From the NCBI RefSeq assembly GCF_900128965.1, contig NZ_FQUL01000018.1, positions 5,545-45,876 of the forward strand: DNA of 40,332 bases, written 5' to 3'. Below the pieces are notes generated by a model. The model was given only the letters and a program-made list of their open reading frames with translations, made no database searches and was not told the origin of the DNA. The position numbers were made by a program, and so were the translations under genes. Within the stretch, counting starts at the first letter, position 1. Every line of letters begins with the position of its first letter. Shown in pieces: positions 28,405-35,863 of this stretch. Origin of the DNA: Ferrithrix thermotolerans DSM 19514 (GTDB taxonomy: Bacteria; Actinomycetota; Acidimicrobiia; Acidimicrobiales; Acidimicrobiaceae).

Positions 28405-29376
28405 CTACGAAAGGTTATCACCTTTGAAGATGTTAGAGACAGAACCGTCCTCGAACACAGCGGCGATAGCATCGGCCAACACCTTGGCGATAGAGAGCAC
28501 TTCTAGCTTGTCGAAGCGTCTTTCTTCCGAGAGTGGCAAGGTATCGGTAACGACCACCCTTGATATGTCCGAGGCCTTTAGACGGTCCACGGCTTGACCT
28601 GAGAGCAGACCATGAGTCGCCATCGCCCATACCTCTGAGGCACCTTTTGCAACTAGCAGCTCTGCAGCCGCACAGATCGTTCCGGCGGTGTCTATCATGT
28701 CGTCGATAAGTACACAACGCCTACCCGAGACCTCACCTACAACATCAAGAGCCTCAACTACATTTGCAGTGCCCTTTGGCCTTCTTTTATGCACAAAGGC
28801 GACGTCGGCGTTTAGGTACTGCGAGTACCTCGAAGCAACCTTCACCCTACCTGCATCAGGGGCGACGATTACAAAGTCTTCGTCAGCATGCCGCTTCAGG
28901 TACTCAATTAGCACTGGCATCGCTGTCAGGTGGTCGACGGGGCCATCGAAGAAACCTTGAATCTGACCTGAGTGGAGGTCCACGGACACTATGCGATCCG
29001 CTCCAGCTGCCGCAAAGAGATCCGAGACAAGCTTTGCCGTTATAGGCTCACGCCCGGCAGACTTTCTGTCTTGGCGAGAGTATCCATAGTACGGACAAAC
29101 AGCGGTTATTCTGTCTGCTGATGCCCGTTTCGCAGCATCGATCATGATGAGTTGTTCGAAGATCGAGTCATTCACGGGTCCTGCATGGGTTTGGAGGATG
29201 AAGACGTCCTTACCTCTTACAGAGTCTCCAAATCTGCAGTATATCTCGCCGTCTGCAAAGTCCTTTAGGACCATAGGGCCAAGGCGAACCTCAAGATGCT
29301 TGGCTACCTCAAGCGCTAGTTCCCTGTGAGCTCTACCCGCATAAAGCTCGAGTCGTCTTCTAAGTACTAGCTCCAT
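28405..29376 (-). CDS. prs: Ribose-phosphate pyrophosphokinase
   Basis: A 323-residue PRPP synthetase that makes phosphoribosyl pyrophosphate from ribose-5-phosphate and ATP. Motifs are YAGRAHRELALEVAKHL near the start, the catalytic/ATP region CPYYGYSRQDRKSAGREPI, VIVAPDAGRVKVA, and the PRPP loop VLIDDMIDTAGT. ATG 29376 is chosen because GGAG lies 7 nt upstream, within the end of glmU; the TTG codon just before is a poorer alternative. It follows glmU by 3 bp, and the glmU-prs pair is common since both feed activated-sugar and nucleotide pools. Confidence 0.96.
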   Translation of the reverse strand: MELVLRRRLELYAGRAHRELALEVAKHLEVRLGPMVLKDFADGEIYCRFGDSVRGKDVFILQTHAGPVNDSIFEQLIMIDAAKRASADRITAVCPYYGYSRQDRKSAGREPITAKLVSDLFAAAGADRIVSVDLHSGQIQGFFDGPVDHLTAMPVLIEYLKRHADEDFVIVAPDAGRVKVASRYSQYLNADVAFVHKRRPKGTANVVEALDVVGEVSGRRCVLIDDMIDTAGTICAAAELLVAKGASEVWAMATHGLLSGQAVDRLKASDISRVVVTDTLPLSEERRFDKLEVLSIAKVLADAIAAVFEDGSVSNIFKGDNLS

Positions 29377-29379
29377 CAA

Positions 29380-30489
29380 CTACTCCATGTTCTCTTTGGA
29401 ACCGATGCTCTGATACGCCGGTACCTTGGTACCAGGTGCGAGGTAAACAAAGGGTCCTACCTTAGCTCCGTCGCCCACATAGGCTTTATTCGCTTCACAG
29501 TATGATAGGCGCACTCTTTCTCCAACAGTGCAGTCGACGAGGTGACATCCAGGTCCTACCACGCTTTGCGAACCTATCGTCGTTGCTCCTTCAATCACGG
29601 CACCAGGCCATATAGTCACGTCCCTGGCCAACTGGGCTCTGCAGTCGATATAGGTGGTGTTTGGATCAACAAGGGTCACTCCCTCTCTCATCCAGGCGTA
29701 ATTAATTCTTCGACGCATGACCTTCTCGGCGTCGCTGAGCTGAGCCCTGTCATTGACCCCCATAACCAGCGAGGCGTCTTCTAACTGAGAGGATCCAATC
29801 GAGTAGCCGGCAGCGGAGAGAACCGCCACTGCGTCTGTCAGATACAGCTCTTGCTGGGAGTTCAAGGGCGCAAGGCGTCTAAGTGCAGCTGGCAGTGGTG
29901 CGGTATCAAACATATATAAGGAGGTGTTTATCTCGTCGATCTGACGTTGCTCCGCAGTGGCGTCGCGTTCTTCGACTATCGCTACCACAGAACCATCTTT
30001 TGACCTTATCACGCGCCCATATCCAAAAGGATTTTCCACTCTGGCCGTTAGCAAAGTGGCCGCACACTTACTACTAAAGTGGGTTTCAACCAACTCATTT
30101 AGAACACTCGACTCGATGAGGGGTACGTCTGCAGGCATCACCAATACAGCTCCCCGACGGCCGCCAAGCTCAACGATAGGGTCGCTGATCCTGGTCATCG
30201 CTACACTTAGGGCGTCTCCTGTTCCCTTTAGACTCTCTTGCCGAACAAACACCAGTTCCAGATCGCCTTGATACAAAGAGAGAAGTTCGGAGCGAATCTC
30301 CTCTTCTTTGTGACCCACAACTATAACCACTCGGTCGATCATGCTCAGTTCGTCAAGCGCGGTCAATATGTGTTCAAGCATCGTCTTGCCACAGAGCTTC
30401 AACAGAGGCTTCGGACGCTCAGACTTCATACGAGTTCCCTCTCCGGCAGCCATTATAACCACGGATAAAGGAGCGTGATAACCGTTCAT
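29380..30489 (-). CDS. glmU: GlmU N-acetylglucosamine-1-phosphate uridyltransferase, C-terminally short
   Basis: A 369-residue protein. The uridyltransferase domain is complete: AAGEGTRM at 14-21, GTGDAL at 89-94, MPADVPL with metal ligand D121, NPFGYGRV, and VEERDAT. A left-handed beta-helix begins around 265 (GVTLVDPNTTYID) but ends shortly after KVGPFVYLAPGTKV. Normal GlmU is about 450 residues, and the missing part holds the acetyl-CoA-dependent active site. The UTP step should work, while acetylation of glucosamine-1-phosphate probably does not. prs follows at once, so no displaced C-terminal piece is hidden downstream. The position in the glmU-prs pair argues it is the real locus. Confidence 0.88.
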   Translation of the reverse strand: MNGYHAPLSVVIMAAGEGTRMKSERPKPLLKLCGKTMLEHILTALDELSMIDRVVIVVGHKEEEIRSELLSLYQGDLELVFVRQESLKGTGDALSVAMTRISDPIVELGGRRGAVLVMPADVPLIESSVLNELVETHFSSKCAATLLTARVENPFGYGRVIRSKDGSVVAIVEERDATAEQRQIDEINTSLYMFDTAPLPAALRRLAPLNSQQELYLTDAVAVLSAAGYSIGSSQLEDASLVMGVNDRAQLSDAEKVMRRRINYAWMREGVTLVDPNTTYIDCRAQLARDVTIWPGAVIEGATTIGSQSVVGPGCHLVDCTVGERVRLSYCEANKAYVGDGAKVGPFVYLAPGTKVPAYQSIGSKENME

Positions 30490-30566
30490 ACGCCTGCATC
30501 TCCAAAGAAACTACAGAAGCAACTAACTAGCGTCAGCCACTCGACTTGATCTATAACTATTAGTAT

Positions 30567-32174
30567 CTACCTTACCCGAAATACATAGGTCAGCACGGAG
30601 TCAGGCGGTATTGAGGCAACAGCGATACTCCCTTTCACATCAGGGAGATCGGCGTTCTTCCAACTAGCACCAGGATCGGTTAGTAGCGCTGCAGTCGGTA
30701 TCAATTCTCCCCTACCAACCTTAGTGTGAGGAAAATCGATCTCCAGAGTCGTCGGCCCTCCCGCTACAGTGCTGTTGCCAACGACGACAGTCCACTCAGA
30801 CCTCGTCCGAGCGGCCAACGCAAACACAGCTGGAGAGTCCGACTGGACGGCGTGTAAAGTAGCGCCCGGAAGAATAAAGCGGGAGAAGTTCCCAAAGACG
30901 TAGTACCTCTTTGTGAGATAGAAGTTTTGGTCTCCATTCTTTGCACCGTTTAGGTCGTAATACGCAAGGCCGTCGTTACGTCCAAGGTAGTTAACCTGAT
31001 TCCAACATCCTGGCGCAGCTAGGGGACTACAGCCCAAGTTGGGCGATACTGCAGTCCACCAGTCGAAAGCCCTGTCTCTGCCGAAGGTTATGTCCGTGTA
31101 GATCGTGTGAGCTAGCCACATTCCAGATACCATCGTGGGGTCGTATTGATATCCAAAGTGCGCCCCATTGTAGCAACAGATCTCAGTCATCCACGATGGG
31201 ATCCCAAGGGGCGAGATCTTGGAGGCCATCTCCGACAGTACGTTGCGATGCGGAAAGTCATAGAGGTGGTGAGCTACAACGGCAAGGTACTTGGCGACTT
31301 GGGGCTGCTTCGCCCACTCGTATAGATGTGGCAGTAAAAGGGTGGACACCTTAGACGACTCATCCGCAATCTCTTTGCACCAAGGGGCATACTTTGCCAG
31401 TTCCTGGCCAACTGCAACGACCAGGCGAGCTCTCAAGCTAACAGGAACCGCCATCCCCTCTTGCTTACAGGAGCCGAAGTTGTTGTCGGGCTCGTTCATA
31501 GGTGAAACGTAGTTGACCTGTACGTGGAAGTGCTCTTTTATACCTTGGATGACCTGTGCAAGATAGGTTGCGTATTGAACGATTTCGTTGGGGTTTAAGG
31601 ATCCTCCACACGCCAGATGATTCGTAGTGAAAGCTGGAGGTGCCGAATTCACAAAACCAACGAGATCTCTTACATGGTATCTATCGGCCATTTCCAGGAA
31701 CTCAATACCTGCTGGATCTGCTCCCCAGTTATAGTTTCCAGGCCCCACATAAAAGGTCGGGGGTGCCTTCCATGGCACTATTACGCCCGCCCCGCCACCA
31801 CCTATGTTGTATCGATACTGCGCAAGATGAAGACCAGAAGCAGAAAAAAGAATTTCACCAAGTCGCTCCTTTGCTTTCCGGGAAAACTGTGACACTGGTC
31901 CTGGCCACCAGGCTCCAGACGCTCCGAACCCTTGCCACTTCAACTCAGCAGTTGGGGAGACCGATAAAGTAGCCTGTTGGATTTGAGCGGGAGACTTATC
32001 ACCATCTGTCGCAGAAGGCCCCTGTGCACCTGAGTCGATAATGAAGATCGCCAGCACCAGTGCTGCAAAGACCAGAACTGCAGAACGAAGAAGGTACGAG
32101 ACCCCGACTCGCTCACCTTTTACGCTCTCACTTCCACCCAATACAATCTCCCACTTTCGCAATTTTCTGACCAT
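30567..32174 (-). CDS. GH30-like glycoside hydrolase, membrane-anchored or secreted
   Basis: A 535-residue protein with a charged N-terminus and a hydrophobic helix at about 28-47 (signal anchor or signal peptide). A TIM-barrel glycosidase follows, with the opening GFGASGAWWPG (82-92), the acid/base Glu in SPMNEPD (E228) and the nucleophile Glu in WMTEICCY (E331). A C-terminal beta-sandwich is suggested after about 430. The pattern is closest to GH30 enzymes of the endo-beta-1,6-galactanase type. The target would be an extracellular polysaccharide, but the exact glycan is not deducible. It is a single gene with its own start at ATG 32174, on the opposite strand from the HAD gene. Confidence 0.8.
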   Translation of the reverse strand: MVRKLRKWEIVLGGSESVKGERVGVSYLLRSAVLVFAALVLAIFIIDSGAQGPSATDGDKSPAQIQQATLSVSPTAELKWQGFGASGAWWPGPVSQFSRKAKERLGEILFSASGLHLAQYRYNIGGGGAGVIVPWKAPPTFYVGPGNYNWGADPAGIEFLEMADRYHVRDLVGFVNSAPPAFTTNHLACGGSLNPNEIVQYATYLAQVIQGIKEHFHVQVNYVSPMNEPDNNFGSCKQEGMAVPVSLRARLVVAVGQELAKYAPWCKEIADESSKVSTLLLPHLYEWAKQPQVAKYLAVVAHHLYDFPHRNVLSEMASKISPLGIPSWMTEICCYNGAHFGYQYDPTMVSGMWLAHTIYTDITFGRDRAFDWWTAVSPNLGCSPLAAPGCWNQVNYLGRNDGLAYYDLNGAKNGDQNFYLTKRYYVFGNFSRFILPGATLHAVQSDSPAVFALAARTRSEWTVVVGNSTVAGGPTTLEIDFPHTKVGRGELIPTAALLTDPGASWKNADLPDVKGSIAVASIPPDSVLTYVFRVR

Positions 32175-32364
32175 AACCTACCGGAAGGTTGTTGAAAGAC
32201 AGTTGAGTAATCTGCGAGTCAATTAGATTACCTAATAAGTCTCCCGCACATGGAAAAGGGAAATGCATCCAAGGAGAGTTCAAGAGTTCTTCATCGCCAC
32301 AGTTCACCTGGCTAACGCCCCTTTTGGGTGACTTTTCGCATCGATTCTCGAGTTACCTTGACAG

Positions 32365-33135
32365 ATGCAAGAGCTTTGGAGGGAGATGACAAAGACCGCC
32401 GCCTTAATCTTCGACGTGGACGGAACTCTGGCCGAGACTGAAGAGGCGCACAGACAGGCATTTAACGACACCTTTGAACGCTTCTCCGTGGAGTGGTACT
32501 GGGACCGATACACCTATAAACGGTTACTAAGAGTAGCGGGGGGCAAGGAGCGGATAAGGTTCTACGCAACCGAAATGCGCACCCCTCTCACAGAATCCGA
32601 TATTCGAGCCCTGCATCTGCAGAAAACCGCACGTTACGCGGAACTCGTCGAGTCCGGGGATGTTGGTCTTCGCATTGGGGTCAAGCGACTGATCGAGGAA
32701 GCGAAGCACTGCGACATAAAGCTGCTAATCGCAACCACCACAAGCTACAGCAACGTCGTGGCCTTACTCGACGCAACACTTGGCAAAGGTTCCGTCGACA
32801 TATTTGACGCTGTGTCTGCCGGTGATACGGTGAGGTTCAAAAAGCCCGCCCCAGACGTATATCAAGAGGCCTTATCGCTCTGCGGTCTCCTACCCGATCA
32901 TTGTATTGCCGTGGAAGATTCAAGAAATGGTCTCTTAGCAGCAGTATCGGCTTCGGTAACGACCGTGGTCACACCCACCGCCTATACCAAGGACGAGTGC
33001 TTTGGTGAAGCTGCATTGGTGCTTGACCACTTGGGCGAGGAGGGTACTCCCTGCTCTGTGCTGATGGGTCCTGAACCACCAGAACCGCTGTTGCGAGCGT
33101 CATGGCTCGACCAACTTCTTCCCAAAGGGCGGTGA
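32365..33135 (+). CDS. HAD-family phosphatase, CbbY/beta-phosphoglucomutase group
   Basis: A 256-residue haloacid-dehalogenase hydrolase. Motif I is FDVDGTLAETEEAHR (nucleophile D17, acid D19), motif II lies in LIATTTSYSN, motif III Lys in RFKKPAPDVYQ, and motif IV in AVEDSRNGLLAA. A helical cap follows motif I, as in CbbY and phosphoglycolate phosphatases. The substrate is a small phosphorylated metabolite, not identifiable from sequence. Two starts are possible: ATG 32365 without a ribosome-binding site, or ATG 32386 (MTKTAALIF) with GGAGGG but only 2 nt of spacing. A weak bulged hairpin overlaps the stop codon. Confidence 0.82.
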   Translation: MQELWREMTKTAALIFDVDGTLAETEEAHRQAFNDTFERFSVEWYWDRYTYKRLLRVAGGKERIRFYATEMRTPLTESDIRALHLQKTARYAELVESGDVGLRIGVKRLIEEAKHCDIKLLIATTTSYSNVVALLDATLGKGSVDIFDAVSAGDTVRFKKPAPDVYQEALSLCGLLPDHCIAVEDSRNGLLAAVSASVTTVVTPTAYTKDECFGEAALVLDHLGEEGTPCSVLMGPEPPEPLLRASWLDQLLPKGR

Positions 33136-33873
33136 CGCCTTTGCCCTCCCACGAGAACGGCTCGAATCGAGGCTCTAAAGCTGCGCCCTAAAGCTCTAAC
33201 TATCAAATTCGTAGCAGAAGACAGAAGGACGGGTATAGGTTGCTTGGGATCAAGTCAACACCGCAGAGATAGAAGCACGATTATTTCGAAATCTAGAGCC
33301 CTTGCGACTATCGACTCTTGGGTCACAAAGATCCTACCGCTTGTAACTATTAGGTCCGCAAGCCAACTAAGGGACCGGGTTAACCGAGCTAGGCCTAAAC
33401 TGCTGTGCAGCTCCACCGAGAGCGATCTGTAGTGCATCTCGGACAGGCTCGATCCGCTGGTAACTTGCGTAGAACCAAGGAGTACATACAGAAAGATCTA
33501 CATATCGCTCTTTCTTGCCTGGGCACAAACCACATTGTCACATCCACTAAAGGTGGCGCAGATCGTTGTCAACGGACATTTAGAACTACGCGAAGACGGG
33601 CACCACTGATAACCTTACACAGCACTACAAAGTCACATGAACCTCTTCAAGGCCCAAAAGTCCCTGAGCCACTGACTCTTGTTCACGTTCCTTAGCAACC
33701 TCGTCGACTGTTGGATCGAACTTTATCCGGTAGCTTGATCGCTAGAGACAACAAGTTACAGCCTCTAACTCGATAACAAAGACCATCCTCTAAAGCTTCA
33801 GCGCTACGTAAATCTTGTAACTTTGAACCTCTAAGCTAACCTACAAAAACAGCTAACTCGGGAGCCACCCTCG
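33136..33873. other. Long intergenic stretch without a recognised gene
   Basis: About 740 bp. Short open frames on both strands (33405-33695 plus; 33255-33437 minus) show no family motif and no ribosome-binding site. No tRNA arm, terminator with T-run or IS similarity was found. The sequence could hold the promoter of the exonuclease gene or a small RNA, but nothing visible proves it. Confidence 0.35.
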
Positions 33874-34473
33874 ATGAGAAGGACAAGAATCAAGCGTAAG
33901 CCAGTCGGTGGACAAAGTTACCTATTCCCACCCCCGGGAAACTACTCTTACGTTGCGCTCGACGTCGAAACAACAGGTCTTGATTCACAAAACGACCGAG
34001 TTTTGCAGTTAGGTGTTGTCCTTGCAGACGAAGGGCTCTTGCCAAGATGGGAGGGCGCTGTCCTCATCGATCCTGGCACTTTGGTACCACCAGATGTGGT
34101 ACGCATTCACGGACTAAGCAACAAGTACGTAGATGGTTGTGTATCGTTCGCTCTCGCCGGAGCCTGGCTCACACCTCTTATCTCAAATAAGTGCATCATC
34201 GGCCACAACATCGACTTTGACCTCAGTTTTTTAGCTGAGGAGTACAAACGATCTAAGATCGAGTTCCCTTACGTGACAGGTATTGTCGACTCTCTGTCGA
34301 TGTCGCGACGACTTTTGCCCCATCTGCGAAGACATCGACTTCAAGACGTCTGCATCGAGCTTGACATCGAAATTACCCAAAGTCACGACGCTTGCTACGA
34401 CGCCCTGGCCTCTTTGTCCGTAGTTAGAACCCTTCTTGCTAGGGAACCAGACTATATCGAGAACCTCATATAG
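33874..34473 (+). CDS. DnaQ-type 3'-5' exonuclease
   Basis: A 199-residue DEDDh exonuclease. Exo I is LDVETTGL with D30 and E32, Exo II is GHNIDFDLSFL with D114, and Exo III is SHDACYDALAS with H171 and D176. It resembles the proofreading epsilon domain but stands alone and has a basic N-terminus (MRRTRIKRK). It may serve DNA repair or turnover of short nucleic acids. It converges with cysS, leaving 16 bp between the stop codons. GGGAG lies upstream of the ATG. Confidence 0.87.
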   Translation: MRRTRIKRKPVGGQSYLFPPPGNYSYVALDVETTGLDSQNDRVLQLGVVLADEGLLPRWEGAVLIDPGTLVPPDVVRIHGLSNKYVDGCVSFALAGAWLTPLISNKCIIGHNIDFDLSFLAEEYKRSKIEFPYVTGIVDSLSMSRRLLPHLRRHRLQDVCIELDIEITQSHDACYDALASLSVVRTLLAREPDYIENLI

Positions 34474-34489
34474 ATGTCTCGAAGGATCG

Positions 34490-35854
34490 TCACGATTTAC
34501 GCACCCTGTATCCCTCCAAAGTGTCCTCAACGAGGTAGCCAGCTGCATGGATCTGATCACGAAGCGCATCAGCTGCAGCAAAGTCTCTACTCCTCTTCGC
34601 CTCCATCCTCAAGGTAGCCAGCTTGGCGATCTCGTTAGGAATGGACTCTTCTACACGGCCCGGCTGTAGCCCCAACACTTTCATGGCCATGGCAACCTGA
34701 GAGGCTAGTGTCTTAGCTGTCCTAAAATCTCCCCGATCGAAAGCCGCATTTCCGGATTTGACTGCTTCAAATATCTCTCTGGTCGCAGCTGGTGTATCGA
34801 GGTCGTTATCCATAGCATCTTCGAAGCGGGAAAGGAAGGATCCACTTTCATCTAGCTCCACCGTTGGATCATCCAAGATAGGACCCATCCGTTGCGCAAA
34901 TTGATCCAGCCTTCGTAGCGCGGAGGTGGCTTCCTCTGCGAGCTCTCTAGTAACCTCCAAAGGAGACCGGTAGTGGGCTCGCACAACTAGTAACCGGTAG
35001 GCTCGTGGATCATAGAGATCAAGCATCTCGGTCAATGTTGTAAAGTTTCCCAAGGACTTGGACATCTTGACCCCTTGCGACTCCACAAAGCCGTGGTGCA
35101 TCCAGATCTGAGCAAATCCGTAACCTAGGGCTTCTGCTTGTGCGCGTTCATTTTCATGATGAGGAAACCTAAGATCAAGACCTCCTCCGTGGAGGTCGAA
35201 GTCGTGACCCAAGATACCTGTAGACATGACAACACACTCGCTATGCCACCCTGGCCTGCCATCTCCAAAGGGCGACGACCAGGTCAGTTCATCCGCCTTT
35301 GCAAACTTCCAAAGAGCGAAGTCAAGGGACTGCCGCTTGTGCTCAGAGGCGTTCCTTTCAGAGCTCTGAACCTTCGAGAGATCCTGCTGGGCTAACAGAC
35401 CATAGTCCTCTACCTGGGAGACATCCATGTATACTCCGTCATCAGAGATGTATGCAACCCCACTGCCTACTAACGTTGCGACCATGTCGACTATCTGTTC
35501 TATCCAGTCTGTTGCTCTCGGAGCCGACTTTGGCTTTAGAACATTGAGCCTGTCCATCTCCGCCCACCAGATCTCCTCATACTTTCGTGCCAAGGCGATA
35601 GGGTGCTGAGACCCCCGCCTGGCACGTTCTATTATCTTGTCGTCAACATCGGTAACGTTAGAGGCGTGATTCACCTCGAAACCTTTATGTTCGAGGTAAC
35701 GTCGCAAGATGTCAAAGGTCAAAACAGACCGACCGTGTCCGATATGGGGAAAGTCGTATACTGTCGGTCCACAGACATACATTTTGAACTCTGGTGGAGA
35801 CAGCGGCGCAACCGCTATGTTGTTACCAAGTAGAGAATTGTAGAGACGCAGCAT
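34490..35854 (-). CDS. cysS: Cysteinyl-tRNA synthetase
   Basis: A 454-residue class I synthetase charging tRNA-Cys. The zinc-binding C28 is in MYVCGPTVYD, the HIGH box is at 37-40 (PHIGHG), further zinc ligands lie in WHSECVVMS and HHENERAQ, and KMSKS is at 263-267. The DALR-like helical end is present (FAAADALRDQIHAAGY). The mycothiol ligase MshC is shorter and similar, but the full-length C-terminal tRNA-binding part favours CysS. The ATG has no ribosome-binding site and lies 9 bp from the divergent valS start. Confidence 0.95.
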   Translation of the reverse strand: MLRLYNSLLGNNIAVAPLSPPEFKMYVCGPTVYDFPHIGHGRSVLTFDILRRYLEHKGFEVNHASNVTDVDDKIIERARRGSQHPIALARKYEEIWWAEMDRLNVLKPKSAPRATDWIEQIVDMVATLVGSGVAYISDDGVYMDVSQVEDYGLLAQQDLSKVQSSERNASEHKRQSLDFALWKFAKADELTWSSPFGDGRPGWHSECVVMSTGILGHDFDLHGGGLDLRFPHHENERAQAEALGYGFAQIWMHHGFVESQGVKMSKSLGNFTTLTEMLDLYDPRAYRLLVVRAHYRSPLEVTRELAEEATSALRRLDQFAQRMGPILDDPTVELDESGSFLSRFEDAMDNDLDTPAATREIFEAVKSGNAAFDRGDFRTAKTLASQVAMAMKVLGLQPGRVEESIPNEIAKLATLRMEAKRSRDFAAADALRDQIHAAGYLVEDTLEGYRVRKS

Positions 35855-35863
35855 ATAAAAGGC

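Noticed and set aside
33121-33145. Terminator at the end of the HAD gene
   Set aside because: The best fold is a bulged stem overlapping the stop codon with no T-run.
33255-33695. Short ORFs in the gap between the HAD and exonuclease genes
   Set aside because: No motif, no ribosome-binding site, and frames on both strands of similar length.
34490-35854. Mycothiol ligase MshC instead of CysS
   Set aside because: The full-length C-terminal tRNA-binding helices and canonical KMSKS favour CysS.
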